A stretch of DNA of 64,000 nucleotides from CBDBCU01 sp965203435 (GCA_965203435.1 CBDBCU010000002.1:248001-312000), one strand, 5' to 3'. Positions 53,494 through 63,275 are shown, numbered from the stretch's first letter. The notes: a model not told the origin generated them from the letters alone. Program-made: numbers and translations.

Positions 53494-53535
53494 AAATATA
53501 ATCCGCCCTGAAAGCGGCCATCGGGACAGCGGGCC

Positions 53536-53559
53536 AGGCAGGTTATAAACTGCCTGCTT
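53536..53559 (+). terminator. Hairpin downstream of the protease gene
   Basis: AGGCAG and CTGCCT pair around GTTATAAA, ~45 bases after the stop. There is no clear T run, so termination efficiency is uncertain. Confidence 0.4.
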
Positions 53560-54496
53560 ATCCTGCTGTTCGGTCGTCTCGGGTTGGAACGGTTATACCG
53601 TCGTAACTGAGAAAGTGCGGCGCCAGCTCAAGTTTGCCCAAACGGAAAAGCGGACTAGGGCAAGCGGCAAAATACTGTGTGCCGGAGCTGCGTCTTTTCA
53701 GCGGTCGGGTTTTAGATGACTCCAACCAGTCTGATCTTCCCCTGATCGAGAATCGCGTGACTGATGCGGTTCGCTATTTCGTGGAGGAATACGGTTGCAG
53801 GGTTTTTAACCTTTCCTATGGGGATTTAAACAAGCCTTACTTGGGAGGTCGGGTCGCTGGATTGGCGGTCACTCTGGATGCTCTCAGTCGGGAACTGGGC
53901 GTCCTCTTTGTAGTTCCCACTGGCAACTATACCGGAGAGATGAACTCTCCCGGGAACTGGTTAGCAGAATATCCTCATTATCTGACCAGCGAGAACGCCG
54001 GTATCATCGATCCGGCTCCGGCTTTGAATGCCCTTACAGTTGGCAGTTTGGCCCGCTATGAGCGGGGAGGGACTCATTTTCGCTATCCAGATGACCCGAG
54101 TTATCGGGTTATTGCTCGTCCGGGACAACCATCGCCGTTCACGCGATGCGGACCCTCAGTGAACGGTGCCATCAAGCCCGAACTAGTGGACTATGGCGGC
54201 AATCGGTTAATTCATCTGGTTCACCCGGATCGTATTTATCGGGGCGACCGGGATACGGGCGAGGTGTCGACATCGCGTGATTTCGCGTTGGGCCGTCCCT
54301 TTGCTCAAGATTCGGGAACGAGCTTTGCTGCCCCTCGCGTCGCTCACGCCGCCGCCAAGATTTTGGCGGAAGTGGATGCCAGTCCCAACCTTTGCCGCGC
54401 TTTGCTGGTCGCCCACGCGCAGACTCCTAGCGAATGCTCGGATTTGTTTGCAGGCGACTCCGAAGGGCTGATTCATGTATCCGGTTATGGGTATTC

Positions 54497-54964
54497 CTAG
54501 CACGGGCAGGCATTCTGAATCCAGCCCTGTTTCAGCCATACCAGAGCCAGAGAATCCACCAGCATCGCCAGGCTTTTGCTGTAGCCCTGCGTCCGCCGCA
54601 CCAGCCGGTTCAGCTTGCGCCGCAACACCTCATGGGTGGCCTCGTTCCGGTTGGTCTCCGGCCCCTTGCCAACCTGATGCCGTTCCGCCGGCAGCAAAGC
54701 CCGATAAACCGGGTAAGGATCCGTGCAATAGCGTTCCGCCGCCGGCAAGCGGGCCAGCAATCGCCGCAAAGTAGCCCCGTTGCGCCGGCCTACCTCAAAC
54801 AGCCGCCAACGCCGGCCGTCGGCTTCCTCCACTACTGCCGTCCAGATCCACAGCCAGCGCCGGCCCGGCCCGATCCGCCGTCCCAGATAGGTCCACATCT
54901 CGTCCAGGGAAATGACCGCCGCCGCCTGCTCCGGCTCCCGGGCCGCCAGGAGTTCCTCGGCCAA
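54497..54964 (-). CDS. insB: IS1-family transposase catalytic part (InsB), copy 2
   Basis: 155 residues, DDE transposase domain (ISLDEMWTYLGRRIGPGRRW, YCTDPYPVYRALLPAERHQV, NRNEATHEVLRRKLNRLVRR). It lies 5 bases after InsA in another frame. A run of eight A near 54997-55004 is the expected slippage site for making the InsA-InsB fusion that is the active transposase in this family. Confidence 0.88.
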   Translation of the reverse strand: MAEELLAAREPEQAAAVISLDEMWTYLGRRIGPGRRWLWIWTAVVEEADGRRWRLFEVGRRNGATLRRLLARLPAAERYCTDPYPVYRALLPAERHQVGKGPETNRNEATHEVLRRKLNRLVRRTQGYSKSLAMLVDSLALVWLKQGWIQNACPC

Positions 54965-54969
54965 CTGCT

Positions 54970-55257
54970 CTAACTCGGCTCCGGCCTGACGGACTTTTTT
55001 TTAATCCAGGTATGCACCGTCAACTCCGGCAGGTTCAGCACCCGGCTGATGGCCGCGATGCTCATCCCCTCGCCGTACATTTCCCAAGCCTGGCTCTTTA
55101 CCTGGGGCGGATGATAGTGGCGGTTGCCCTCCGGGCTGTGGCGATGGTGGCATTCCCCGCAGCGATAAGTCTGTTTGCCGTGGGAAAAGCCGGCTTTGGG
55201 CATCCAGTTCGAGCCGCAGTGGGGGCAGCGCAAGTCGGAACGATAAACCCGTTGCAT
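54970..55257 (-). CDS. insA: IS1-family InsA (DNA-binding part), copy 2
   Basis: 95 residues. LRCPHCGSNWMPKAGFSHGK and YRCGECHHRHSP make a zinc finger, and GMSIAAISRVLNLPELTVHT makes a helix-turn-helix. Intact here, unlike in copy 1. InsA alone normally represses transposition. Confidence 0.88.
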   Translation of the reverse strand: MQRVYRSDLRCPHCGSNWMPKAGFSHGKQTYRCGECHHRHSPEGNRHYHPPQVKSQAWEMYGEGMSIAAISRVLNLPELTVHTWIKKKSVRPEPS

Positions 55258-56130
55258 CCGATTTTCCTCCTGGCCGGACAGGATTTTACCCCTTATTTTA
55301 CCATGCCTGCCCGTGCTAGGAATACCCGGTTATGGATATGTGAATCGTTCGGCTCTCTATCGGTCGTTGGATCAATGTGTCACTGTCTGGTCTGAGGACC
55401 AGATTGAAGACCGTCGCCATCACTTCTACGAAATACCTATACCTGAGGTGTTTTGGGAAGGGGGCAAGCGCGAGCGCCGGTTAACGGTAGCTCTTGCCTA
55501 TTGTCCGGCAGTGCGAACTACCCGAATTGGGTACCGAGCTTCGAACCTCAGCTACAGGCTGGTTCAAGGAGCATCATTGGGCCAGGTTGTACGTGACTAC
55601 GACACTCCGGTTCCCAAGGGGGCCGCAGGTCGTATCCGTGAGCGGGTCGGTCAGCGCCGGTTCAGTGAACGCGTTCGCTCTAAAGGTACTGTCCAAGCCT
55701 CTGCCTGGCTGTTTAATCAGGTCACGCCGAAAACTTGTAGCGATTCTTGGGTTGTAGTGGTAACCCGTAATGACCCGAGTTGGGGAAAGGGTCTTTCCGC
55801 CGAACAAGAGGCGTATGCCTTGGTTGTGGTTCTTTCCGACCGACTGGTCCAGCAAGTTCGTCTTCAGCGAACGCTATATGCAGAAGTGCGTCAGCGGGTA
55901 CAAGCCCGCAGTCGCGTCCGCGTTTAGTGTTAAGCTCTATCTTGTCCGGCGTGTTCTATATGATCTCCCGTTTCCCGTGCGTCCCGGTCCAAAAGTCCCG
56001 GAATCGGTCAGGGTAGATGATGATTAGTCTGGCTTCCTCTGCCGGCAGTTTCAGCTGTTGCCAGCGGCGTTCCGCGGCTCGGCGACAGGAGACAGCGGAG
56101 CCTGTGCTTTTGTGCCGGTGACCGCAGAAC

Positions 56131-56475
56131 TCAGCCGGCGGCGCGCAGGGGTGGCCGGGCTAAACCCACTGAAAGCGCAGGTCCGGCTTTCCTGTAAACG
56201 ATGCCTTGGCGGGTTTCGTGATAGACAATGGGGAGTTGGCTCAGATTGATCAAGCCGTCGATCTTGATCTGGCAAACCCTGGGGGCGGTATGGCAGACCT
56301 CGGCAAAATGGAAATGCCCGTCGGTTTCTCTCGGGAGAATTTCGGCGGCGGCCTGAGCCAACAGCCCGGACTCGTAGGTGGGCTTTAGCGGTTCTGTAAC
56401 ATTTGCTAGGTAGGGGAGTAATCCGGCCTTGCGATACGCCCCGGCTTCTGGTCTTTCAGCGGTAGGCTATATCAG
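56131..56475 (-). pseudogene. Unrecognised coding remnant
   Basis: An open frame with coding character (LPYLANVTEPLKPTYESGLL, HFAEVCHTAPRVCQIKIDGL, SQLPIVYHETRQGIVYRKAG) preceded by a stop and lacking a good start (a TTG at 56361 is possible). ~110 residues, family not recognised. Bases 55928-56130 hold no gene that I can support. Confidence 0.4.
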
Positions 56476-56629
56476 TGAATGCAGGCGAGCAGCTGTTCCT
56501 CGGAACAGAGTACGCCAGCGCGGTTAAACCTACCCAGCAAATGTTATAGAACCGCGGGGAGTGTTGCCTCAGACGCCGGGGGGGCAGAACCGGCGGCGGC
56601 GGCTGGGATATGCTGATTGCAGTGTTGCC

Positions 56630-57022
56630 TCAGACGCCGGGGAGGCAGCCCAGGCTGCGGATGAACTTGTTTTCCACCAGCTCGGTGGTGCAGGAGCGCA
56701 GGGTGGGATTGGTCGGGCCGGTGGCCTGGCTGATGGCGCGCTGGGTGATGTTGACCGAGCCGGTCTCGAAGTCCGAGTTGGGGCTCATGAACATCAGGAC
56801 GCGGAGGGCGTTGCTGGAGAGATCCAGGACGTTGCCCTGCTTCCAGTCCCAGTCCAGCTGGATGTAGGACTGCCGCTACTGCTGGGAGGCGGCGTAGGCC
56901 GCCGGATTCGCGGCCGGGTCGACGGCGGCGTTGTCCGGGTCGGTAGCAGGGGCGTCGGCGAGTTCGGGTTCCGGGGCCTGGGCAACTTGCTGGGCCGGCG
57001 GCCGCGGATTGGTGGTAGACAT
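56630..57022 (-). pseudogene. Winged-helix-like protein gene with in-frame amber
   Basis: ATG 57022 (MSTTNPRPPAQQVAQAPEPE) leads a 48-residue Pro/Ala-rich stretch, then TAG at 56876-56878. The same frame goes on QSYIQLDWDWKQGNVLDLSS then ETGSVNITQRAISQATGPTN and ELVENKFIRSLGC to TGA. The second part reads like a helix-turn-helix with a following wing. The 3' end (GTGTTGCCTCAGACGCCGGG) is duplicated ~60 bases downstream. Function unknown; the amber probably inactivates it. Confidence 0.5.
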
Positions 57023-57166
57023 GGTCAAGGCCAGTGTAGCTTGCTGACTGCCGGACGGCTCAGCTTCAGCCGTGGGAAAGGCAGGGCGGGCCGCCAGAGA
57101 TTTGGCCTGCCACGCTGCTGTCGGCAGTGAGTATAAACGCCGTCGGGGGACTTGTCAACCGGTATC

Positions 57167-57413
57167 GGCGGAGGATCAGGGCAATTGCATATTAAACTTT
57201 TGATATAATCTACATTGCATTTTGTGATATTACTCTGCAAGCGATTCCTCGAATGGACTGGAATCAGGCGGATTGAGCGCAATTTTTCCCTGGAGGAGCC
57301 GTGTTTTCCCGCCGAGAGTTTCCTTTGCGGAGAATTCGGTCGGCGAAAAATCCTTGAAAGTAGAGCAGACCGAATTTTACGAATTAAAATGCAATTGCCC
57401 TGAATCCTCCGCC
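57167..57413. mobile_element. MITE-like element with ISAs1-type ends
   Basis: Inverted ends of ~29 bases: GGCGGAGGATCAGGGCAATT at 57167 and its near complement ending at 57413 (outer GGCGGAGGAT, inner GCAATTGCATTTTAA). The ~190-base interior has no gene. The inner part matches the ends of the ISAs1-family element that starts at the next base. Confidence 0.6.
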
Positions 57414-58662
57414 CAGGGCAATCGCATTTTAACCGGCCAGGATTTTCTGCAAGGAATCGCCGTCCCAGCCGGCCCTTTTCCGCTTGGCCTTGATACCCAC
57501 CTGGCGGCTGGTTTCCCGGTTCAGCAGGTTCAAAGCCCTCGGCCGTACCACCGACAAATTGCCGGCCGCATTGCCGGTCCGCGCCCGGCAATGCTCCTCG
57601 GCAAAGGCCACATCCAGAACCCAATGCAGCTGGCACTCAATGCCCCAAGGGGTCCGGGCGCTTTGCAGGGACTCCGCAGCCGTCAGCCGGCGGCTGCATA
57701 TATAATAGCGCTGCTCCGTCGGGGCAACCCCGGCTTGGCGCGCATAGCTGACCTGGGCCACGCTGCTTAATTGCGGCCATTCCCCGGCGGGGTCAATGTA
57801 GGCCAGCTCCTCCCGGTCGCTGATGACCCGGCATTGGCGGACTTCCAACCGGCCATGCCCTTTGCCGACCTCCCGGCAGCTACCCAGGGGATCCCCCCTC
57901 GGCGCAGCGGAAAGCGCCTATACGCCCTATCCGACGCTGACGCCGGCGGGGATCCCCCCTCGGCGCAGCGGAAAGCGTCTTGCCGCTGGTCGTACAATTG
58001 CCCCGGATTGCCTTTGACTGCCAGCAGATAGTCGGCTTCGCCGGCTACGATTTGCCGGGAGATGGACTTCTGACAGCCCATCGCGTCAATAGTCACCAGG
58101 CAGCCCCGCAAATCCAGCCGCGCCAGCAGTTGGGGAATGGCCGTGATTTCGTTGGATTTGGCCGCCGTCTTGACCTGCCCCCGGGTCAACCGATTAGCCG
58201 AAGCCCAGGCACTGACCAAGTGCAGCGGCCGCCGCCCGGAGCCGCGGTCGCCGCTGCCGCGCAAAGTCTTGCCGTCAAGGGCGACTACTTCCCCCTGGGT
58301 CAGCTCGCTTATGGAGCGCACCCAATCCAGAAAACCGGCCGGCAACTGCTCCGGATCCCGCCGGCTGAATACCCGGCCCAAGGTATCGTGGGAGGGTATC
58401 CCGTTGGGCAGGACGAGAAATCTCCGCAATCCGGCGGCCTTGGCTTGGCCGAACTCGGCGATTTCCACCCCGTGGTCGGCCCCGCAAAGCACGGCGTCGA
58501 GGGTGAGGGCAATGATGTCCAGCAAATTATGCCGCTGGTCCCGCGCCATGCGCGGAGAGGTCAATCCTTGAAAAGGCTTCCTAATCCCTGCCCGGCCGCC
58601 GCGCCAGCATTTTCGGCCATTCTATACCTTTGACATCCCGAATTTAAAATGCAATTTTCCGG
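57414..58662 (-). mobile_element. ISAs1-family element
   Basis: 1249 bases between imperfect ends CAGGGCAATCGCATTTTAA and the complement of TTAAAATGCAATTTTCCGG. It contains one transposase gene on the minus strand. Confidence 0.75.
57429..58564 (-). pseudogene. ISAs1-family transposase, frameshifted
   Basis: The first frame (from 58564) shows the family pattern: LLDIIALTLDAVLCGADHGV, NGIPSHDTLGRVFSRRDPEQ, EVVALDGKTLRGS (first Asp) and LVTIDAMGCQKSISRQIVAG (second Asp). After YDQRQDAFR comes a duplicated segment (~60 bases, containing GGCGCAGCGGAAAGCG twice at ~57890-57975), then a frame change near 57850. The C-terminal part (EVRQCRVISDREELAYIDPA to KILAG) follows in another frame. Confidence 0.85.
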
Positions 58663-58680
58663 TTTTCGTCCCGCGGCCGC

Positions 58681-58708
58681 TTGACAAACAATTATTGGGG
58701 TATATAAC
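58681..58708 (+). promoter_or_regulatory. Promoter of the poly-C membrane protein gene
   Basis: TTGACA 58681-58686, 16 bases, TATAAC 58703-58708. GGAAGGAGG at 58776-58784 precedes ATG 58793. Confidence 0.65.
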
Positions 58709-58792
58709 CCTGCCAGCAGACCGCAAGGCAGGATGTTCAGTCCTTTGCCGCAGCGACTGTTCGCACCGCAACTTACGGAAGGAGGCAGAAAG

Positions 58793-59789
58793 ATGACGAT
58801 GCACGGAGAAAACCCCGAGGCGACTCCCGAGAATCCCCAAAGTACTGCCCCCCCCCCCCCCCCCCCCCCGCTCGAGCGGCTCGACGCCCTCCGGCAACCC
58901 CTCCTCTAACAAAAAGTGGCTCCTCTTTGGCGGGATCGGCGGCGGCATAGTTCTGCTGGTCATCATCGCGGCCGTAGTCCTGACCCAGGTTTTGGGCGGT
59001 CGGCAAGAGGCCGCCGCCTCCCCGCTGACGCTGACGCCCCCGGAAAATATCGAGTTCGGGATCTGGCACGATTTCGCGGCCATTGCCCGCGACGAGGATT
59101 TCCAGGAGCTCCTTGGCCCCGACCTCGATGCAGAGGGGGCTTTAGCGACGTGGGGCGGGTCTTTGGAAATCGACCCGGCCTTGCTGGCCAGCGCCTTGGC
59201 CGTGCACCCGGCGGAGGGCGAGTGGGCCGGGGAACACCTGGGCATACTGGAGGGCGATTTCGAGTTCGCCGACCTCCGGGCGGATTTGGAGGATCTCGAG
59301 TATGAAGAAACTTCGTACCGGGAGTATGAAGTTTGGGAAGACCGCGGCGGACGGGATTATTACGCTCTGGTCGGGGAGGGGCAGTATCTCCTCTACTCCA
59401 AATCCGAGGACGCAGTCAAAGCCGCGCTCAACAGTTTGTATCGGGAGGTGTCCCTGGCGAATGCCGAGGACAACGACCTGAAACGCGTCCTGGATAAGGT
59501 GGGGAGGGCCCCGATGGTCTGGTTCATTAACGAAGACCGGTGCGGGATAAAACGGTGTCAAGGCTATGGCATTGCCTTTAGCGGCTATGACGCCGTGGCC
59601 GAGGAAATCCCCGTGACTTTCGTCCTTTTGTTCAGCAGCGCCCAAGCGGCCGAACGGGCGGCGGACGAGTATGACGAGATTGCCACTTTTGTCGAGGAAC
59701 GAATAACGATCAACGACGGCAACATTGACATCGCGGACATCGCCAGCGATGGCGAGTTTGTGGTGGGCAGCGGGAAGTATGATCGCTAA
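58793..59789 (+). CDS. Membrane-anchored protein with a 22-base poly-C tract (frame currently off)
   Basis: ATG 58793 (MTMHGENPEATPENPQSTA) enters a run of 22 C (58848-58869). The rest of the gene is one base out of frame with that start and would be read with a run of 21 or 24. In the correct frame the run encodes polyproline. Then come SSGSTPSGNPSSNKK, a membrane helix (GGIVLLVIIAAVVLTQVL) and a ~260-residue acidic outer domain (WHDFAAIARDEDFQELLGPD, YYALVGEGQYLLYSKSEDAV, IPVTFVLLFSSAQAAERAAD). I do not recognise the outer domain. Strong promoter and ribosome-binding site suggest a living gene, possibly phase-variable. Confidence 0.6.
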
Positions 59790-60117
59790 CCCGCCGCCAG
59801 ACCTGCCGCCGGCTATCGGCTCAGCCGGCGGCGGTTGCCGAATGGGCGTACAGCCGCCGCCGTTCCAGTCAATTACGGTCAGAGAGCTGTCATCGTGCTG
59901 CGCGATACAGTCCACCGGCCCGGCGTATTCCTCCTTCGGATGCCAGTCCGAGGTTTCGGCGGCCAGGGGCCGCAATTCCCCATCCGAGCCAGGGAGTTAA
60001 CTATCGGATCGGTTAGGGCCGGCGGCGGCGGGTTTCGGTCTTTCTTGGAAAGGATAAAGCCCGGCTGACGCCGGGCTTTATGTTGGCGAGGGGGTACGGC
60101 CGGCGCCTGGCAAGTCT
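59790..60117. other. Gap with a short coding-like remnant
   Basis: A minus-strand open stretch (~59800-59990; LRPLAAETSDWHPKEEYAGP, DCIAQHDDSSLTVIDWNGGG) reads like protein but has no start and runs antisense into the poly-C gene. No family is recognised. A terminator closes the gap. Confidence 0.3.
60056..60081. terminator. Bidirectional rho-independent terminator
   Basis: AAAGCCCGGC and GCCGGGCTTT pair around TGAC, with A and T runs at the two ends. It lies between the convergent poly-C gene and the coiled-coil/nuclease-like gene. Confidence 0.85.
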
Positions 60118-61011
60118 TCACTCTTCCAGCTGATACCAGTGGATGTTGTTCCAGTCCAGTTCCTGCTCCCAGCGGTTGCTGGCTACGATGGCCAGGGCCG
60201 GGCAGTCGGTGGCTTTTTCCAGCAGGGCGGCGTTGCGCCGGGCCCGGTTGGTGTCCTGATAGTCGGCGGTCCAGGAGACTTCTACAGCGCCGTATATGGG
60301 GTTATCCTGGTCGTCCTGGGCTTTGAACACCAGGTCGGCGCGGATAAAGCTGCGCCGAGTGTCCCGATCCAGTCCCAGCTGGCGGGCCATGGTCATAAGT
60401 TCTTCCTGGGTTACCCGGATGGGGTGGTAAAGGTCCACTTCTCCGGCGACGGCGGTGATGTTCTTGTCTATTTGGGCCTCGGAGTGCATATTCTTCAGGG
60501 AGCTGCTGTCCTGCTCGATGCGGCCCATCCGGGCCGTTTGATTGTCGGAAATGCGGCGCAGCTCGGTCAACTGGACGGTATGTTCCTTGACCTGGGTGGT
60601 CAATTCGGCCAGCTGGGCGGTATGTTCCTTGACCTGGGTGGTCAATTCGGTCAGCTGGATGGTATGTTCCTTGACCTGGGTGGTCAATTCGGTCAGCTGG
60701 ACGGTATGTTCCTTGACCTGGGTGGTCAATTCGGTCAACTGGGCCGTGTGGCCTTCCACAATGCGGCGCAAGTCGGCTATCTGACGGGACTGCTCAGCCA
60801 GCTGACGGGTATGCTCCGCGGCCGTTTCGGCCAGGGTTTCGGTTATGGCGCGGAGAGCGCGGGTTTCCTCGGTAAGCTGGGCCAGCTGCCGGGGCATGGC
60901 CAGCAACTCGGCTCCCAGCAGCCGGTTGCGCAGGGCTTCCGCCCATTCGGGCTGTTCGTCAATGATCCGGTAGAGGTCGACAACGGTGTCGATAGCGAGC
61001 GGGGAAGTCAT
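60118..61011 (-). CDS. Coiled-coil protein with PD-(D/E)XK-like C-terminal domain
   Basis: 297 residues from ATG 61011. Residues ~45-165 form a long coil with four to five near-identical 14-residue units (QLTELTTQVKEHTV). The C-terminal ~120 residues (IRADLVFKAQDDQDNPIYGA then VEVSWTADYQDTNRARRNAA) give D...E-x-x patterns of the restriction-nuclease fold, though the usual Lys is replaced in EVSW. Similar coil-plus-nuclease-like proteins are common in cyanobacteria and Chloroflexi without a known role. The coil repeats are exact at DNA level and probably vary in number. Confidence 0.65.
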   Translation of the reverse strand: MTSPLAIDTVVDLYRIIDEQPEWAEALRNRLLGAELLAMPRQLAQLTEETRALRAITETLAETAAEHTRQLAEQSRQIADLRRIVEGHTAQLTELTTQVKEHTVQLTELTTQVKEHTIQLTELTTQVKEHTAQLAELTTQVKEHTVQLTELRRISDNQTARMGRIEQDSSSLKNMHSEAQIDKNITAVAGEVDLYHPIRVTQEELMTMARQLGLDRDTRRSFIRADLVFKAQDDQDNPIYGAVEVSWTADYQDTNRARRNAALLEKATDCPALAIVASNRWEQELDWNNIHWYQLEE

Positions 61012-61125
61012 GGCGGTTCTGCTCCTTTCCACGACAATTATATGCGGTCTGGCAGTTTATTTCAACCCTTATGATTTCAATCGTAGATTGGTTGGCAAAC
61101 CCAGCACTATTTTTTGAGGTAAGGG

Positions 61126-61162
61126 CAGAGCCCGACTAAGCCGGGCTCTGCCCTTGTTTTTG
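61126..61162 (-). terminator. Rho-independent terminator
   Basis: GGCAGAGCCCG and CGGGCTCTGCC pair around ACTAAGC. The T run (CCTTGTTTTT) is on the plus strand and no A run lies on the other side, so it terminates best rightward. It still stands right behind the small minus-strand gene. Confidence 0.6.
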
Positions 61163-61172
61163 CCGTTTGGGT

Positions 61173-61343
61173 TCAGCTTTCGGCGGGCGGCGGCGGCTGT
61201 TCGGCTTTGAGCCGCAGCGGGCCGCCGGGCGGCAGTCCTGCCGGCCAGTCCACGATGGAACTGGGGCGGGGTTCCGGCAGACCTCTACCTTTGCTCAGGT
61301 ACATCCGGCGGGGGCCGGGAACAGATTTGGCCTTTTCGTTCAT
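61173..61343 (-). CDS. Small hypothetical protein
   Basis: 56 residues, ATG 61343 with AAGGAA upstream. Pro/Gly-rich (GPRRMYLSKGRGLPEPRPSS, AEQPPPPAES). It follows the DUF3226 remnant on the same strand. Not recognised. Confidence 0.4.
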   Translation of the reverse strand: MNEKAKSVPGPRRMYLSKGRGLPEPRPSSIVDWPAGLPPGGPLRLKAEQPPPPAES

Positions 61344-61455
61344 ATCTGTTCCTTGGCCGGTTGGGCGGCTGTGTCTCTGGGGATGGCACTGGCAATTGAC
61401 TGATTCCCGGTAGAAGGGTGGTCTTGTCATGTTGAAGGCAGACAAGACTGGAGGT

Positions 61456-62139
61456 TCAGCTGAACAGTCGTTCCAGCCATAAGATAAAGTTCTGGCACAG
61501 CGGGCTGTTGGTTTGCAGATCGCTGTCGCCGATGGCGGCGCCCATCCGGGCCGGTTCTTTAAGGGTGGACAGCCAAGCGTAGAGTTTGGATTTGTCCATC
61601 TTTTCCGGCGCGAATTTCCGGGAGGACTCCGGTTGGATGTTGTCAATATAATGCTGGGCGTCGGCTCATGCCGGGGCGGCGGGGGGAATCATCTGTTTTA
61701 CAAAATCCTCCAGCTTGCCGGGGGAGTAGTTATCGGGCATCATCCAAACGCCGATGCGGGTCTGGCCCGGCTGCTCCGGCAGGATAATTCCGGTGGGGTT
61801 GGGCGTATATGGCAGGGCGACGGATGTTCGGGAAAATCCTTGCGCCACCGCAGCCCAGCAATTTACGGAGTCAGCGTCGGCGTCAACCACCACTCCGACC
61901 GCCCGGCGCCCCGGGGCTTCCACTTCTTGACGAATGGCCCTGATTACGGCGCCGCGGCTGTCCCTCTCGGAAATCAGGAACTCGGTTCCCGATGCAGACA
62001 AGCCAACGCGCATAATATGTCCCTGACGGGTAGTTGAAAAGGACGCTGCGCTGCGCCGGCAAATCTGCCAAATGACGTGCTTATCGTCCTGCCCCTCAAC
62101 CGGCAGGATGCGCCCTTCCGGCGGAGTGGAGCGCACCAT
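61456..62139 (-). pseudogene. DUF3226 (Toprim-like) protein gene with in-frame TGA
   Basis: ATG 62139 directly follows the ATPase stop. ILPVEGQDDKHVIWQIC (Toprim Glu) and AVGVVVDADADSVNCW (DxD) are the catalytic elements. After FVKQMIPPAAPA comes TGA (61666-61668). The same frame then reads ADAQHYIDNIQPESSRKFAP, KMDKSKLYAWLSTLKEPARM and FILWLERLFS to TGA at 61456, which is the expected family C terminus. Toprim proteins beside AAA ATPases occur in OLD- and PARIS-like defence, where the Toprim part is the nuclease. Confidence 0.7.
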
Positions 62140-62141
62140 AC

Positions 62142-63240
62142 CTACCGCACCTCAATGCCCTGGCGGGATACTACTCGCAGATCTTCCCGGGTATATTCCA
62201 CCGCCCGCATCTGGTCGCCCCTCCGGGGTCAAGACGGATTAAAGCGCCCTCAACTTTCTCCAGTTCGGTCAAGGCCCGGGCAAAGCCGGCCACCGTGTCC
62301 CGGCTGTGGGTAATAGCGATGACCTGGATATTGTTCTGCCGGGCACTCTGCAGGACCATTTTCCAGAAATCGGCTTGCCGGGAGTGGGGGATCCCGTTTT
62401 CGGCCTCGTCCGGAAGTAGAAAGCCGTTCGGGCTGGTGGCCAGGCCCAGAGCAACGCCGTACATACGGACAGCGCCGCCGCCGAGGCTGCGTAATGGTCT
62501 GCGGTCACCTAGTCCCTTGACTTTTACCAAAGGCCGATGGGTTGAGCTTGAAGATCCCGTTTTCACTTCAGCGACGACGGCGACTTGTTCAATGGCTGCG
62601 CCATAAAGGAGGCGTAAAGCCTCTATTCCCGGTGTTTCTGCAGGGGTAAGAGCTATGTCGCTCCAGAACTCGGTTATTTCGTCGTTGTCCGGCATACCCG
62701 GCCCCAGAGTTACAATGGGGATTTCCGGGAAGCTGTTCGCGTTTTCAGACTTTCGATAGGATAGCGGACCTTTGTCGGTCCCCGGCGTTATGCGTACCTC
62801 TCCGTATTGATTGGAGAGGTGGATGCTGAGCATGATTTGGTCGCCGTTGGGGCTAACTTTGTATGACGACCAAGAACGGCGGAATAGCCCGTTGCCTGGT
62901 TTGATAATGAGTGCGGGGGCATTCCGAATCGGCTCTATGGTTATAACATCGGTAAGGGAGGGGTTCTGGCCGAAAAGAGTGCGGCAAAATCCGGTATGGC
63001 TACCCTGGTTTCGTCGTTCTGGATCATGGTAATTTCGTCGTTATCCAGCAGGAACTTGCGGATTTGCGGGTAGTCGCCCTGAGTGGCGTAGAGGCGTACG
63101 GCGTCCAGCAGGGTGGTCTTGCCGACCCCGTTCTCGCCGGCGATCAGCATAACCCGGCCCAACCGCTCAATTTCCCGTTCGGAAATGCCGCGGAAGTTTC
63201 TGATGGAAAAGCTGGGCAGGTGCAGGGCGGCATCGGTCAT
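62142..63240 (-). pseudogene. AAA (ABC/OLD-type) ATPase gene with frameshifts
   Basis: ATG 63240. ISIRNFRGI-type start, then VMLIAGENGVGKTTLLDAVR (Walker A). The frame breaks near 62960 (LFSARTPPLPML). It continues in a second frame as IRNAPALIIKPGNGLFRRSW, SPNGDQIMLSIHLS and the Walker B/H region NGFLLPDEAENGIPHSRQAD, VIAITHS. A further shift near 62230 precedes the natural end (GDQMRAVEYTREDLRVVSRQ then GIEVR). The structure is that of SMC/RecF-like ATPases paired with Toprim nucleases. As written the gene cannot make a full ATPase. Confidence 0.75.
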
Positions 63241-63275
63241 TTCTCGGCTGGCCTCCGAAAGGTTTATCTACTCTA

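Larger units (their letters stand above)
54490..55326 (-). mobile_element. IS1-family element, copy 2, inside the protease gene
   Basis: 837 bases with terminal inverted repeats GGTATTCCTAGCACGGGCAG. It is flanked on both sides by CGGTTATG (54482-54489 and 55327-55334), an 8-base target duplication, so this is a simple, fairly recent insertion. Confidence 0.93.
53634..55927 (+). pseudogene. Subtilisin-like (S8) protease gene, 5'-truncated and split by IS1 copy 2
   Basis: Part one (53634-54489) has FVVPTGNYTGEMNSPGNW (oxyanion Asn) and AQDSGTSFAAPRVAHAA (catalytic Ser), but begins after the Asp and His motifs, so the N-terminal half is missing. Reading reaches SGYGY and then enters the IS. 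It resumes at 55327 with GYVNRSALYRSLDQC and a C-terminal beta-rich domain (LTVALAYCPAVRTTRIGYRA) ending at 55927. Large bacterial subtilases of this form are partnered with AAA ATPases in IetAS-type defence. No ATPase partner is next to it here. Confidence 0.75.

Noticed and set aside
14597..62139. Stop-codon reassignment (TGA or TAG read as sense)
   Set aside because: Many intact genes end in TGA (thrC) or TAG (hom, folE, the GT4 at 9.3 kb), so both are real stops. The interrupted genes are mostly accessory and some carry other lesions.
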